Positions 26,601 through 33,960 of a stretch of DNA of 35,180 nt are shown here, one piece after another. Both the position numbers and the translations under genes were made by a program. The notes beneath the pieces were generated by a model. The model made no database searches and had not been told where the DNA came from. It was given only the letters and a program-made list of their open reading frames with translations. The stretch comes from Bacteroides sp. GTDB lineage: Bacteria; Bacteroidota; Bacteroidia; Bacteroidales; Muribaculaceae. Position 1 is the first letter of the stretch. Each line of letters opens with the position of its first letter. The stretch is from contig JAAVCM010000008.1 in assembly GCA_014802345.1 (NCBI GenBank), positions 25,223 through 60,402 on the forward strand, in the 5' to 3' direction.

Positions 26601-27205
26601 CCGTCGATGGTGAAAGTCCCGATGGTGATGTCGGGGATATTAAGCGGGGTATCATCCTTCTTGGGTTCTGACGGCGGAAAGATGTCAAGATTTGACCGAG
26701 CCGGAGTTGCCTGCACGATGTTGACTCGGGGTGAGGTGGTGAGGATGTCGTAGAGCGTGATTTTTCCTGCCATCAACGCGGGGATATCGATGGCTCCGTT
26801 GAGATGGTCTACACTGAGGAGTGAATCGGTGGAGGCGGGAAGTTTTGTCCTTATGTCGTCCGGGAGGGAGTGGAGCGCACGGCTGTTCACCCTAAGGTCG
26901 CGGATGTCGAGCTCAAAGCGGGGGAAGGTGTGCCAGAAGGAGATTTCAACCCTACCGAGGTCCAAATCAGCATCGGTGAGATAGTTGTCGGCCAACTTTT
27001 CAATCAGCGGTGTCAGTCGCTCGGGTTTCAGGTAAGATACGGCGACCGTGAGGAGTATAAGGACGAGCGCAATTACACCGGCTATTGTCCAGCCAAGCCC
27101 ACACAGCAGCCTGACCCACAGCGGACGGCGACGCTTCCGCGGCGGAGTTCCGTCGGGCTGACCGTCGGAGCGGTCTGGCCTTAGGTCTGATTGCTGGGGA
27201 TTCAT
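23606..27205 (-). CDS. AsmA-like giant inner-membrane-anchored protein
   Basis: A 1199-residue protein with a polar N-terminus, one transmembrane helix near residues 33-55 (LCGLGWTIAGVIALVLILLT), and a very long periplasmic part made of beta-rich repeats with the AsmA-type start (LTPLIEKLADNYLTDADLDLGRVEISFWHTFPRFELDIRDLRV). The C-terminal AsmA_2-like region (about 880-1120) includes ALYSAPKPSDASFAFGIRLKD and VMGSNDLAMNLNYHVSV. In Proteobacteria, AsmA-clan proteins such as TamB and YhdP bridge the envelope and are linked to phospholipid transport. A similar envelope role here is inference. It ends with a Lys-rich tail. Confidence 0.88.
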   Translation of the reverse strand: MNPQQSDLRPDRSDGQPDGTPPRKRRRPLWVRLLCGLGWTIAGVIALVLILLTVAVSYLKPERLTPLIEKLADNYLTDADLDLGRVEISFWHTFPRFELDIRDLRVNSRALHSLPDDIRTKLPASTDSLLSVDHLNGAIDIPALMAGKITLYDILTTSPRVNIVQATPARSNLDIFPPSEPKKDDTPLNIPDITIGTFTIDGKPSFSYISLPDSIDLKASLTSTRLEGGDAPDYTVELSGSTTASLPDFTLPTLRFGLGGEIRWSQSAPTHLGLKDFRLSAGEVTTTVTADFDFTDGLTVNTLSLNLPQTPASAIVALVPDNLAGELAKVDAGFDVRLNLNLTRSYTLSADSKLPSFDLDLFIPEGHAAYDRLILSRFALHATASIDGDRPDASEINVKRLLAVGPGVGFELGSHITTPISDPTVEGTFKGGVDISRLPKKLLEQIPFTVSGNLRADSRFAFRKSYLDKDNFHRIRLTGEATLHDLKAGMPELPADIYSHEIRLRLGTNSSFTRGEVSVDSLLTASLMIDTISASVTGMELRGAGIKMGVGCKNTASSADTTLINPIGARIVAERLIFRSTEDSMRVRLRHSTVGATLRRFKEDTSKPQLSLNVATDGAFYADHVNRALLSKAMLFVTAHPVILPEGGQRRSSRIADSIAAVHPELPADSVRVLAAAIRAERRKSRAASDSAAVASGEVIDIGVDNSMRRLLRQWEARGILKAERARLFTPYFPLRNTLSDLNVRFNSDSLTVTDTRFRAGHTEVVMNGSISNITRALTSLTHQPLKLDFTLTGDTIEVNEIAAAVFAGASFAERDSAATAVATPDTENEQQLQAAIERGSAEDSDSTMLLVVPSNIEAAIRIKAANIAYSDLMFSDFMGNLNVFEGAINLDSLRARTKVGSINLNALYSAPKPSDASFAFGIRLKDFHVRQFLDLVPAIDSLMPLLYDIEGVINADLAATTRIDRGMNLDIPSLKAALSLSGDSLVLIDRETFRKIGKWLMFKQKDRNVIDHMKVEMIVRDSKLELFPFIFDMDRYKLGVMGSNDLAMNLNYHVSVLKSPLPFKFGINISGNVDDMKIRVGKAKFNEKNMPKSVAIADTTRINLVREIGNIFRRGVRGAAVSGALDIPAVNGNGSLMPAELNVNSDTISRTDSLYFMQQGLIERPDSIPSATTVHNSKDKKSSVDKNKKTKKSRNKVR

Positions 27206-27315
27206 TGGCGGATGGGGTTGGTTTGGAATAATGTATTAAAGAATAAAACCTGAGTGGCGTAAATTGTTGAGATTGCGTCGAGATGGGAAGAAAAACTCTG
27301 ATGGAAGGGTCTGCT

Positions 27316-28338
27316 TTATCGCTTCGAGTTCTGTTCTTCTCTTTCCTTCTTCTCCTCGCTGGGATGCTTCTTGCGTGCGGTGATATGGAAGCAGGGTTGT
27401 CCGCGCTCGTACTTCACCCACAGTTTTCCCTCCTCACGCATGGCGCGCAGGACCTCCGCAAGGATTCCTTTGAGGTCGTCGACACTGCGGGGATTGTCAG
27501 CATTGGAGGCTATGAATGATGCGTAGGATATGTCGAAGGTCGTTCCGAGCTGATGGACGGAGGAGTCGATGGCATTGCGGTTGCGGCGGCGCAGACGTTT
27601 GACGGTGCGGGGTGTGCGCAGAAGGCTCGTCACCTTTATACGGTAGTCACCCCCGCCGCGTGCATTTATGCTGTCGCGGAAACGGCGACCTATCTCGTGA
27701 AGTCTTCCGGCAGCCACCGGGACAAGGTAGGGACGCGAGAAAACGAGGGAATCTATGAAGAAATCCTCGCAACTTGTCACCTTGACAATCGGGGCGCGCA
27801 GTTGCCAATGTGAACGGGTGTCGGTCAGCGGTTCAATACCGTAGAGATCGGCTTCCTGCCAGTGGATATAGTTGCTGTCGTTGAAATACTGGCGGAGATT
27901 GCCGAAATAATTGACCTTTATGCGTCTTGTCGGGCCGGGCATCTCGTCAAGATGGGCAAGATGGTGGCTGATGGTGTCGGTCTCGAGGTCATGGACATTT
28001 CTGATTGTCAGCGGTGCGGGGACTTCGGGAATACTGTCGGCTTCGGATAGTCCGTCAGGTTCGGCATCGGGATTGTCAGGCACACTGTCGTCGGGGAGCG
28101 ACAGCTCGTGAGCAGGGAGGTCGACAGCCGTTTTTTCCTCTTCAAGCTGTTGGTCGGCGGGTGTTACTGTGATTTCTGAACCGTCACCCTCGGCATGGCG
28201 TGTCGGGGTACACATTACGACGAATAAACCTATCAGTACGATCGGCGGAAGAAGAAGCCGCAGTGCCTTGCGCGGACTGAACCGCCTGCGCTGGCGTCGC
28301 GGACGCTGTGGCTGTCGTGGAGTGTTCTGTGGCTGCAT
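27316..28338 (-). CDS. DUF5715-family protein with one N-terminal membrane helix
   Basis: A 340-residue protein. A basic N-terminus is followed by one helix (about 29-45, LLLPPIVLIGLFVVMCT), a Pro/Asp/Glu-rich linker to about residue 110, and a C-terminal domain with VTSLLRTPRTVKRLRRRNRNA, SSVHQLGTTFDISYASF and LWVKYERGQPCFHITAR. The His/Asp pattern SSVHQLGTTFDI and CFHIT resembles the zinc-binding layout of LAS (peptidase M15-like) peptidases, which suggests a cell-wall peptidase, but this is inference. It lies 44 nt after queC in the probable queF-to-aroB transcript. Confidence 0.75.
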   Translation of the reverse strand: MQPQNTPRQPQRPRRQRRRFSPRKALRLLLPPIVLIGLFVVMCTPTRHAEGDGSEITVTPADQQLEEEKTAVDLPAHELSLPDDSVPDNPDAEPDGLSEADSIPEVPAPLTIRNVHDLETDTISHHLAHLDEMPGPTRRIKVNYFGNLRQYFNDSNYIHWQEADLYGIEPLTDTRSHWQLRAPIVKVTSCEDFFIDSLVFSRPYLVPVAAGRLHEIGRRFRDSINARGGGDYRIKVTSLLRTPRTVKRLRRRNRNAIDSSVHQLGTTFDISYASFIASNADNPRSVDDLKGILAEVLRAMREEGKLWVKYERGQPCFHITARKKHPSEEKKEREEQNSKR

Positions 28339-28382
28339 TATTTGTTTATGGAGCGGTGATGTTGAGTATTTGGAAGGGAGCG

Positions 28383-29030
28383 TCAGTCGTTTTCGAGGAC
28401 TATTCCTGCAAATTCAAGAGCCTCGCGGCGTTCGACACAGGTGGCGCACTTGCCGCAGTGATGCTCACCACCCTTGTAGCATGAATAGGTGTGGGAGTAG
28501 TCCACCCCGAGCTCCTTGCCGCGCCGGGCGATTTCACCCTTTGTCATTTCCGTGTAGGGGGCAAGGAGTTCCAGACGCTCGTAGGTTCCGTCGGCTATCG
28601 CGGCACCCATTGAACGGATGAAGGCGGGACGGCAGTCAGGGTAGATGGCATGGTCGCCGGAATGGTTGGCTATCATCACTTTTTTCAGTCCGAGGCTTTC
28701 GGCAAGCCCGGCGGCGACGGAGAGCATGATGCCATTGCGGAAGGGAACCACGGTCGAGCGCATATTGTCGTCGTCATACGAACCTTCCGGTATTGCATCG
28801 GCTCCGCTGAGGAGGGAACTTTCAAAATACTGTCCCATGAACGAGAGGTCGATTTCATACCATCGGATGCCGAGGTGTTCGCAATTCCACCGGGCGCAGG
28901 CGGCCTCGCGCCGATTGTGGTTTGAACCGTACTGGAATGTCACGGCGGCTGCTATCGAATCGGCATAGTCCCAGAGCATCGTCACCGAGTCCATGCCGCC
29001 TGAGAGTACGAGAAGCGTATCTTTGACCAT
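28383..29030 (-). CDS. queC: 7-cyano-7-deazaguanine synthase
   Basis: ATP-dependent enzyme that converts 7-carboxy-7-deazaguanine to preQ0 in queuosine synthesis. The 215-residue product has the PP-loop motif LSGGMDSVTML at residues 9-19, the FQYGSNHNRREAACA region, and the C-terminal zinc site CYKGGEHHCGKCATCVERREA with four Cys. Length is typical. The downstream enzyme QueF is encoded immediately upstream (60-nt gap), so consecutive steps share an operon; queD and queE are not here. Confidence 0.97.
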   Translation of the reverse strand: MVKDTLLVLSGGMDSVTMLWDYADSIAAAVTFQYGSNHNRREAACARWNCEHLGIRWYEIDLSFMGQYFESSLLSGADAIPEGSYDDDNMRSTVVPFRNGIMLSVAAGLAESLGLKKVMIANHSGDHAIYPDCRPAFIRSMGAAIADGTYERLELLAPYTEMTKGEIARRGKELGVDYSHTYSCYKGGEHHCGKCATCVERREALEFAGIVLEND

Positions 29031-29090
29031 TTGTCGTGCGTAGAATATGTTTTTAGGGAGAATATTGAATACGGTTAGTTATCAACCTTT

Positions 29091-29561
29091 TCAGAAATTG
29101 TCGGGGAAAGAGGCAAGACGGCGCTGCATGACGAGGGTCTGATGTTCACTGTCGCCGTAGTTGGCGAAGGGGTGGATGGCTATTCCACCTCTCGGGGTGA
29201 AGATACCTTTGACCTCGATGTAGCGCGGATCCATAAGGGCTATCAGGTCCTTCATTATGATGTTTACGCAGTCCTCGTGGAAATCGCCGTGGTTGCGGAA
29301 ACTGAACAGGTAGAGTTTGAGGCTTTTACTCTCGACCATCCGCTCGCGTGGAATGTAGGAGATGAGGATTTTTGCGAAATCGGGCTGTCCGGTCTTCGGA
29401 CAGAGCGAGGTAAATTCCGGGCAGGTGAAGGTGACTATATATTCATTGTCGGGGTGCTTGTTGATGAATGTTTCAAGCACCTCGGGTGCATACTGTGTCG
29501 GGTACTTGACTCCGGTGTTGCCGAGCAGCGACACCCCGTCGAGTTCTGAATCGTTGCGCAT
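29091..29561 (-). CDS. queF: NADPH-dependent 7-cyano-7-deazaguanine reductase
   Basis: Reduces preQ0 nitrile to preQ1 amine. The 156-residue product is the short, single-domain type of QueF: the thioimide-forming Cys is in [16 protein letters not shown] (Cys54, Asp61), followed by the NADPH-binding [21 protein letters not shown], and the C-terminal [13 protein letters not shown]. The start at 29561 gives the expected N-terminus. It is the first gene behind a canonical promoter and has a leader of about 105 nt with a hairpin. Downstream genes run on to aroB. Confidence 0.97.
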   Translation of the reverse strand: MRNDSELDGVSLLGNTGVKYPTQYAPEVLETFINKHPDNEYIVTFTCPEFTSLCPKTGQPDFAKILISYIPRERMVESKSLKLYLFSFRNHGDFHEDCVNIIMKDLIALMDPRYIEVKGIFTPRGGIAIHPFANYGDSEHQTLVMQRRLASFPDNF

Positions 29562-29605
29562 TGCTTTAAAAATTGACCTTTGGGTTCTTTTGACTTTACA
29601 TCATT

Positions 29606-29638
29606 GGAAAGTGTGGCCGGGAATAATGACACACTTCC
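29606..29638 (-). promoter_or_regulatory. Hairpin in the queF 5' leader
   Basis: Minus-strand GGAAGTGTG (29638-29630) pairs with CACACTTTCC (29615-29606) with one bulged T. It lies in the roughly 105-nt leader. It does not match the preQ1 riboswitch consensus sequences I can recall and has no T-tract, so its function is open. Confidence 0.4.
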
Positions 29639-29670
29639 GGCGATTATTAAGGATATATTAAATAGGTATG

Positions 29671-29701
29671 CAAAATTAACAAAAAATCCAATAGCCGCAA
29701 A
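29671..29701 (-). promoter_or_regulatory. Promoter of the queF operon
   Basis: Minus-strand TTTG (29701-29698), 19 nt, TAATTTTG (29678-29671): full Bacteroidetes consensus. The next gene-free gap among the minus-strand genes is 110 nt (27206-27315) and shows no comparable promoter, supporting a long transcript from queF to aroB. Confidence 0.87.
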
Positions 29702-29797
29702 ACGAGGTGGAAGGGTTGGGCGACTGAACCTTTGGATTAATTCGGTGGTATAGTTATATAGTGAGTATCACTAAATCTGCTAAACTATCTGACAACT

Positions 29798-30184
29798 ATG
29801 GATTTTAAACTTTATTTTGACCATTACAATATCAATGTGGCCGACCGCGAGAGGTCTATGAAATTCTATGAGGAGGCTCTCGGTCTTAAAGAACTCAGTC
29901 ATATCGACGGCCCGGACGGTGCGTTTACGATAACATATATGGGCGATGGCGAGACTGGGTTTCGTCTTGAACTGACCTGTATGCGTGACCATCCACAAAA
30001 CTATGACCTCGGCGAGAACGAAACGCACCTTGCGCTCCGGCTTGAAGCCGGACAGAGCTATGATGAACTACTCGCCTATCACAAGAAGATGGGAGTGGTC
30101 TGTTTTGAGAATCCTTCAATGGGAATATATTTCATCGAGGACCCCGATGGCTACTGGATAGAGCTGCTCAGACCGAAAAACTGA
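29798..30184 (+). CDS. VOC-superfamily (glyoxalase I-like) protein
   Basis: A 128-residue vicinal-oxygen-chelate protein. It has the two beta-alpha-beta-beta-beta modules and all four candidate metal ligands in order: His9 in DHYNINV, Glu in FRLELTC, His in ETHLALRL, and Glu in YWIELLRPKN. The pattern PDGYWIEL is typical of glyoxalase I, so lactoylglutathione lyase-like activity is possible. Bacteroidales generally lack glutathione, so the natural thiol or another substrate is uncertain. A 6-bp palindrome (TAGTGA-gta-TCACTA, 29759-29773) lies 25 nt upstream and could be an operator. Confidence 0.88.
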   Translation: MDFKLYFDHYNINVADRERSMKFYEEALGLKELSHIDGPDGAFTITYMGDGETGFRLELTCMRDHPQNYDLGENETHLALRLEAGQSYDELLAYHKKMGVVCFENPSMGIYFIEDPDGYWIELLRPKN

Positions 30185-30339
30185 GAAAAGGACACTACCC
30201 GGCTCCTTACCTGTGCCGGATGAGAATTCTGAGCGTATAGTATTGGCCTGCAAATGATTGTCGTCCGGCATATCCTTTGCAGACTTACCTTTATGTGTCC
30301 GTGTGTGGTATGACGGATGGCACAACCCTCGGTTTTGGC

Positions 30340-30347
30340 TAATTTTG
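30340..30347 (+). promoter_or_regulatory. Probable -7 element of the GH18-ThuA gene
   Basis: TAATTTTG lies 32 nt before ATG 30379. The -33 region does not match well. It falls upstream of the TTG at 30364, so ATG 30379 is the better start. Confidence 0.55.
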
Positions 30348-30378
30348 TAGATATGAATAATCATTGATTCCCGAAACC

Positions 30379-32190
30379 ATGAATAGTATCTGCCCTTCCG
30401 TCCGCCTCTCGTCCGGCTTTCGTTTCCGTCTGTTTCTGATCCTGTCGCTGCTGATATTATCATCCGCACCGCTATTATCTGCCGCCGCATCACCTGCGGA
30501 CGGAGGAGGTGACGGTGAGGATAAGATTGTGGTGGCCTACGTCACGTCGTGGAGCGATGTCATCCCGAATCCTCACTACATGACTCATCTGAACTATGCT
30601 TTCGGTCATGTGGCCGATTCGTTTGACAGTGTGAGAATCGACAATCCGTCACGTTTCCGCAGGATGGCAGAATTGAAACGTGAAAATTCCCGCCTGAAAG
30701 TCCTGCTTTCAATCGGCGGATGGGGTAGCGGACGGTTCAGCGAGATGGCTGCTGATCCCACTTTACGCAGGAGTTTCGCACGGTCGTGCAGAAAGGTCGT
30801 CGATGACTACGGCATTGATGGCATCGACATAGACTGGGAGTATCCCGGGAGCAATGCCGCCGGCATCTCCTCGTCGGCTACCGACCCTGAAAATTTCGTG
30901 AAACTCCTCCATGACTTGCGCGAGGCCCTCGGGTCAGACCGACTGCTCACCATCGCTTCGGGTGCGTGGGGCAACGGTTGTCTTTTCAAAGATTTCATAG
31001 ATGATGTGGATTTCGTCAATGTGATGACCTACGATATGGCTTCTGCTCCACGCCATCATTCACCTCTGCATAAGTCACCAAATACGGGCGACATGGTGGT
31101 CGACACAGCCATTGATACCCATCTCGCCGCCGGTGTTCCCGCCGATAAACTGACTCTTGGCGTGCCATTCTACGGACGCGGGGCTGCTCCTTACGGCAAT
31201 TTTGTCAATTATGCCGACCTTACGGTGCGTCCGGGCTGTGAAGAGAAGTGGGATGCGACGGCTATGGCTCCTTATATCGCTGATGCTGACGGAAAACTTT
31301 TAGTCGGCTATGACAATGGCCGCTCGATGGCGCTGAAATGTGATTATGTCAGGGAGCGCGGGCTGAAAGGCATAATGTACTGGGACTACTCGGGCGACCG
31401 CGACGACAATGAACTGCGCTCAACGATAGCCGACCGTATGCTTCCCTCACGTTATCCGGCTGACTATGCACGCGCTCCGCGTTTCAAGGCTCTGCTTTAT
31501 TACAGTGACAAGGCTGAACCTGCCCATGTAGATTTCGCACGGCAGTCAATCGAATATTTCCACCGTCTGTCATACGGCGAGGGATATATCCTCGACCGCA
31601 CAACCTCGCTTGCCGATTATCCCTACGAGCGACTTAAAGAGTACGACGTGATGATAGTCATAAACACAATGCCGTTTTCCAAGGCCGAGCGTGAGGCTTT
31701 CGAACTCTATATGGAGAACGGGGGCGGATGGATAGGGTTTCATGCCGCCGGATATAACGACGCCAACACACACTGGGATTGGTTCAACAATTTTCTCGGT
31801 GCGGGGAAATTCTATTGCAACACATGGCCTCCGCAACCCGCGTTGCTTGATGTGAACACCGCCGGACATGACGTGACGAAAAATCTCCCATCGTCATTCG
31901 TCGCTCCTGAATGTGAGTGGTATCAGTGGCGACCCGCTCCGGGTGAGAATAAGGATGTCGAAGTGCTGTTGTCGCTATCTCCCAAGAACTATCCCATAGG
32001 TCTGAAAGATATTGTCTACTATGGAGATTTCCCTGTAGTCTGGACCAACCGCCGCTACCGCATGATATATCTTAACATAGGTCATGGTGACACCGAATAC
32101 AGTGACCCTACACAGAATCTTCTTATCGTCAACGCATTCCGGTGGGTTGTCAGCCGTTCACCCAAAGGGAATCCGTTTATGAAAGGCTGA
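30379..32190 (+). CDS. Secreted GH18 glycosidase fused to a ThuA-like domain
   Basis: A 603-residue exported protein. A signal peptide (about 1-38, RLFLILSLLILSSAPLLSAA) is followed by a GH18 chitinase-like barrel (about 48-360). The barrel has LLSIGGWGSGRF and the catalytic DxxDxDxE motif DGIDIDWEYP (Asp147 to Glu154, acid/base Glu154), then VNVMTYDMA and MYWDYSGD. The C-terminal half (about 370-600) is a ThuA-type class I glutamine-amidotransferase-like fold (FKALLYYSDKAEPAHVDFAR, YDVMIVINTMPFSKAEREAF, GGGWIGFHAAGYND, VVWTNRRYRMIYLNIGHG). GH18 enzymes cut GlcNAc-containing polymers and some release N-glycans; ThuA domains occur in sugar-processing proteins. The combination suggests host-glycan or cell-wall processing, but the substrate is not known. 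Confidence 0.9.
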   Translation: MNSICPSVRLSSGFRFRLFLILSLLILSSAPLLSAAASPADGGGDGEDKIVVAYVTSWSDVIPNPHYMTHLNYAFGHVADSFDSVRIDNPSRFRRMAELKRENSRLKVLLSIGGWGSGRFSEMAADPTLRRSFARSCRKVVDDYGIDGIDIDWEYPGSNAAGISSSATDPENFVKLLHDLREALGSDRLLTIASGAWGNGCLFKDFIDDVDFVNVMTYDMASAPRHHSPLHKSPNTGDMVVDTAIDTHLAAGVPADKLTLGVPFYGRGAAPYGNFVNYADLTVRPGCEEKWDATAMAPYIADADGKLLVGYDNGRSMALKCDYVRERGLKGIMYWDYSGDRDDNELRSTIADRMLPSRYPADYARAPRFKALLYYSDKAEPAHVDFARQSIEYFHRLSYGEGYILDRTTSLADYPYERLKEYDVMIVINTMPFSKAEREAFELYMENGGGWIGFHAAGYNDANTHWDWFNNFLGAGKFYCNTWPPQPALLDVNTAGHDVTKNLPSSFVAPECEWYQWRPAPGENKDVEVLLSLSPKNYPIGLKDIVYYGDFPVVWTNRRYRMIYLNIGHGDTEYSDPTQNLLIVNAFRWVVSRSPKGNPFMKG

Positions 32191-32686
32191 CACCTTCGAG
32201 AGTGAGAAGATAGCGTTTGGCATCGAGGCCTCCGGCATACCCTGTAAGGGTATGGTCTGAACCTATCACGCGGTGACATGGCGCGAAAATCGAGATTCCA
32301 TTCGCTCCGTTGGCGTTTGCGACCGCACGGACAGCCGAAGGAATGTCGAGACGTCCGGCAAGTTCAAGGTAGGACAGAGTCGTGCCGTAATGGATGGTCA
32401 TAAGGCTGTCCCATACTTTTTTCTGGAATTCCGTGCCGACAAACAGCAGCGGGACAGTGAACTCGCGCCTCTCTCCCCGGAAATACTCGTCAAGCTGCCG
32501 GGCAGCCATTTCGATGACCTCCGAAGTACCGTCGGCGAAATCGGTGCGTAACTCCCGTGAAAGCCTTCGGTGCAGTCTGTCAGTAGATTTCCCTGATAGC
32601 CACTCGCAAAGGCATAACCGTCCGTCCAGCGAACCGAGCATCATATCCCCGCAAGGAGCAGAGTAGGGGTGAAGTATTATTGACAT
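32177..32686 (-). CDS. ogt: Methylated-DNA--protein-cysteine methyltransferase (Ogt/MGMT type)
   Basis: Repairs O6-alkylguanine by transferring the alkyl group to its own cysteine. The 169-residue product has GTEFQKKVWDSL, the helix-turn-helix segment SYLELAGRLDIPSAVRAVANANGANGI (arginine finger included) and the acceptor motif FAPCHRVIGSD, then GYAGGLDAKRYLLTLE. I start at ATG 32686 (MSIILHPYS): an upstream ATG at 32749 would lie before the promoter. The final 14 nt overlap the convergent GH18-ThuA gene. Its promoter overlaps the divergent CHASE2 promoter. Confidence 0.95.
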   Translation of the reverse strand: MSIILHPYSAPCGDMMLGSLDGRLCLCEWLSGKSTDRLHRRLSRELRTDFADGTSEVIEMAARQLDEYFRGERREFTVPLLFVGTEFQKKVWDSLMTIHYGTTLSYLELAGRLDIPSAVRAVANANGANGISIFAPCHRVIGSDHTLTGYAGGLDAKRYLLTLEGVSLS

Positions 32687-32715
32687 TGGTGTGTTGGTAT
32701 AGCAGAAATGTAGGA

Positions 32716-32746
32716 TTGCAAATTTAAGCATTTTATAGTAACTTTG
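32716..32746 (+). promoter_or_regulatory. CHASE2 gene promoter, possibly leaderless
   Basis: TTG (32716-32718), 20 nt, TAACTTTG (32739-32746). Transcription should start within a few bases of the ATG at 32752, so the mRNA would have almost no 5' leader. The box pair is interlocked with the ogt promoter. Confidence 0.78.
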
Positions 32747-32749
32747 CAA
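32719..32749 (-). promoter_or_regulatory. ogt promoter, interlocked with the CHASE2 promoter
   Basis: Minus-strand TTG (complement of 32747-32749, CAA), 20 nt, then TAAATTTG (32726-32719). It predicts a start near 32714 and a leader of about 28 nt before ATG 32686. Both promoters occupy the same 34 bp, so the two polymerases cannot bind together. Confidence 0.78.
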
Positions 32750-32751
32750 TT

Positions 32752-33942
32752 ATGAAGATATTGCTTAAACCTATTCACATTTCTCCGACACTGAGACGCA
32801 TTTTCATCTCGGCTGGGATTGCTTTTGGGATAATTTTGGCTGAATATCTTCTTGGCAACTGGTTCAATTTTCTTTTTGATGATTCATCGCTCCTTTCAGT
32901 AGTTCACAGCATCCTGCCTCAGTATAATGATGAAGAGGATGATGTGGTTTTCTTCAATGTAGGATTTGACAAACAGCTTGTGGCGGTCAGAGATGAATTT
33001 GGAGATTCGATCGGTAACACCGCCATTACTGACCGCTCTGTCCTGATGAAATTTCTTGATATTGCGGAGCGGGCGGACTATCGTTATATATTTCTCGATG
33101 TGAGGTTTGAGGAAGGAGTAAAGACTGATATTGATTCTTTGTTGTTTCAGAAAATAAAAGGTATGCCGAGGGTGGTTATTTCGACACACTCCCAAGCTGG
33201 TGGGTATCAGATAGCTGACTCCTCCCTGCTCCCTAAGGCAGCTTTCGCCGATTATTTCTCCACCTACTTCTCAGGCTTTACAAGCTATTCTTATCTTCAG
33301 GATGACAAGGAATCAGTGGCTCTGCGTCTATTCAGAGACCTTGACGGCGGAGATGTTGTTAGGAGGGGTCCATTGTTCTTTTCAAACGGTCGTCTTTGCA
33401 ACAATATGCAGTTTTTGATGTTTCGTGATGAAGATATCCTTGATCCGGAAACTCCCTTGTCAAAATATCCACCTTTTGGTGGTGAAGTTCTTAATGTAAA
33501 TTCGGAAGATGAGCTTTTATATCAGATGAAAGGGAAAATTGTCGTTGTTGGAGATATGGATAACGATACTCATACTACATACGCCGGCAATGTGCAAGGC
33601 CCTCTTCTTAACATAAGGGCATACGATTATCTCAGGAAGGGTAGACATTGCTTAAATCCTTTTACAATGATCTTATTATTTGTCGTTTATGCCTCCATCT
33701 CTTTCTCTATTCTCTATTCTCGTCCCGGTTCGAACCCCGGCATAATTAGAAATCAGATGCTCCGCCATCCCCTTCTGTCATTTTTTTGCCTTGCTTTGGG
33801 ATGGTCGTTCGTTCTCTTTGTTTTGAAAATTTTGTTTTTCAGCATATTTAAAACATCAATCCTTATTGCTATTCCATCAACAGTGTTTTCTATTTTGAGT
33901 ATGCCAAATAATTATATTGATTTCCGAAAGGAATTATGTTGA
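32752..33942 (+). CDS. CHASE2-domain membrane sensor protein
   Basis: A 396-residue protein. One N-terminal membrane helix (about 16-34) is followed by an extracytoplasmic CHASE2-like domain (about 60-300). That domain has VVFFNVGFDKQL, the YRYIFLDVRFE segment, and the hallmark end KGKIVVVGDMDNDTHTTYAGNVQGPLLNIRAYDYL. Two or three C-terminal membrane helices follow (ILLFVVYASISFSILY, FFCLALGWSFVLFVLKILFF). No kinase, cyclase or other output domain is attached, which is unusual for CHASE2, so output may come from partners such as the Sel1-repeat gene 18 nt downstream. Codon and base use is more AT-rich than the left part of the window. Its ligand is unknown. Confidence 0.85.
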   Translation: MKILLKPIHISPTLRRIFISAGIAFGIILAEYLLGNWFNFLFDDSSLLSVVHSILPQYNDEEDDVVFFNVGFDKQLVAVRDEFGDSIGNTAITDRSVLMKFLDIAERADYRYIFLDVRFEEGVKTDIDSLLFQKIKGMPRVVISTHSQAGGYQIADSSLLPKAAFADYFSTYFSGFTSYSYLQDDKESVALRLFRDLDGGDVVRRGPLFFSNGRLCNNMQFLMFRDEDILDPETPLSKYPPFGGEVLNVNSEDELLYQMKGKIVVVGDMDNDTHTTYAGNVQGPLLNIRAYDYLRKGRHCLNPFTMILLFVVYASISFSILYSRPGSNPGIIRNQMLRHPLLSFFCLALGWSFVLFVLKILFFSIFKTSILIAIPSTVFSILSMPNNYIDFRKELC

Positions 33943-33960
33943 ATTCTGAAATTATACAAA

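Noticed and set aside
30185-30339. Possible small RNA or riboswitch before the GH18-ThuA gene
   Set aside because: CTGCAAA/TTTGCAG and CCGGC/GCCGG short inverted repeats exist, but no promoter-terminator pair or known RNA pattern supports a gene.
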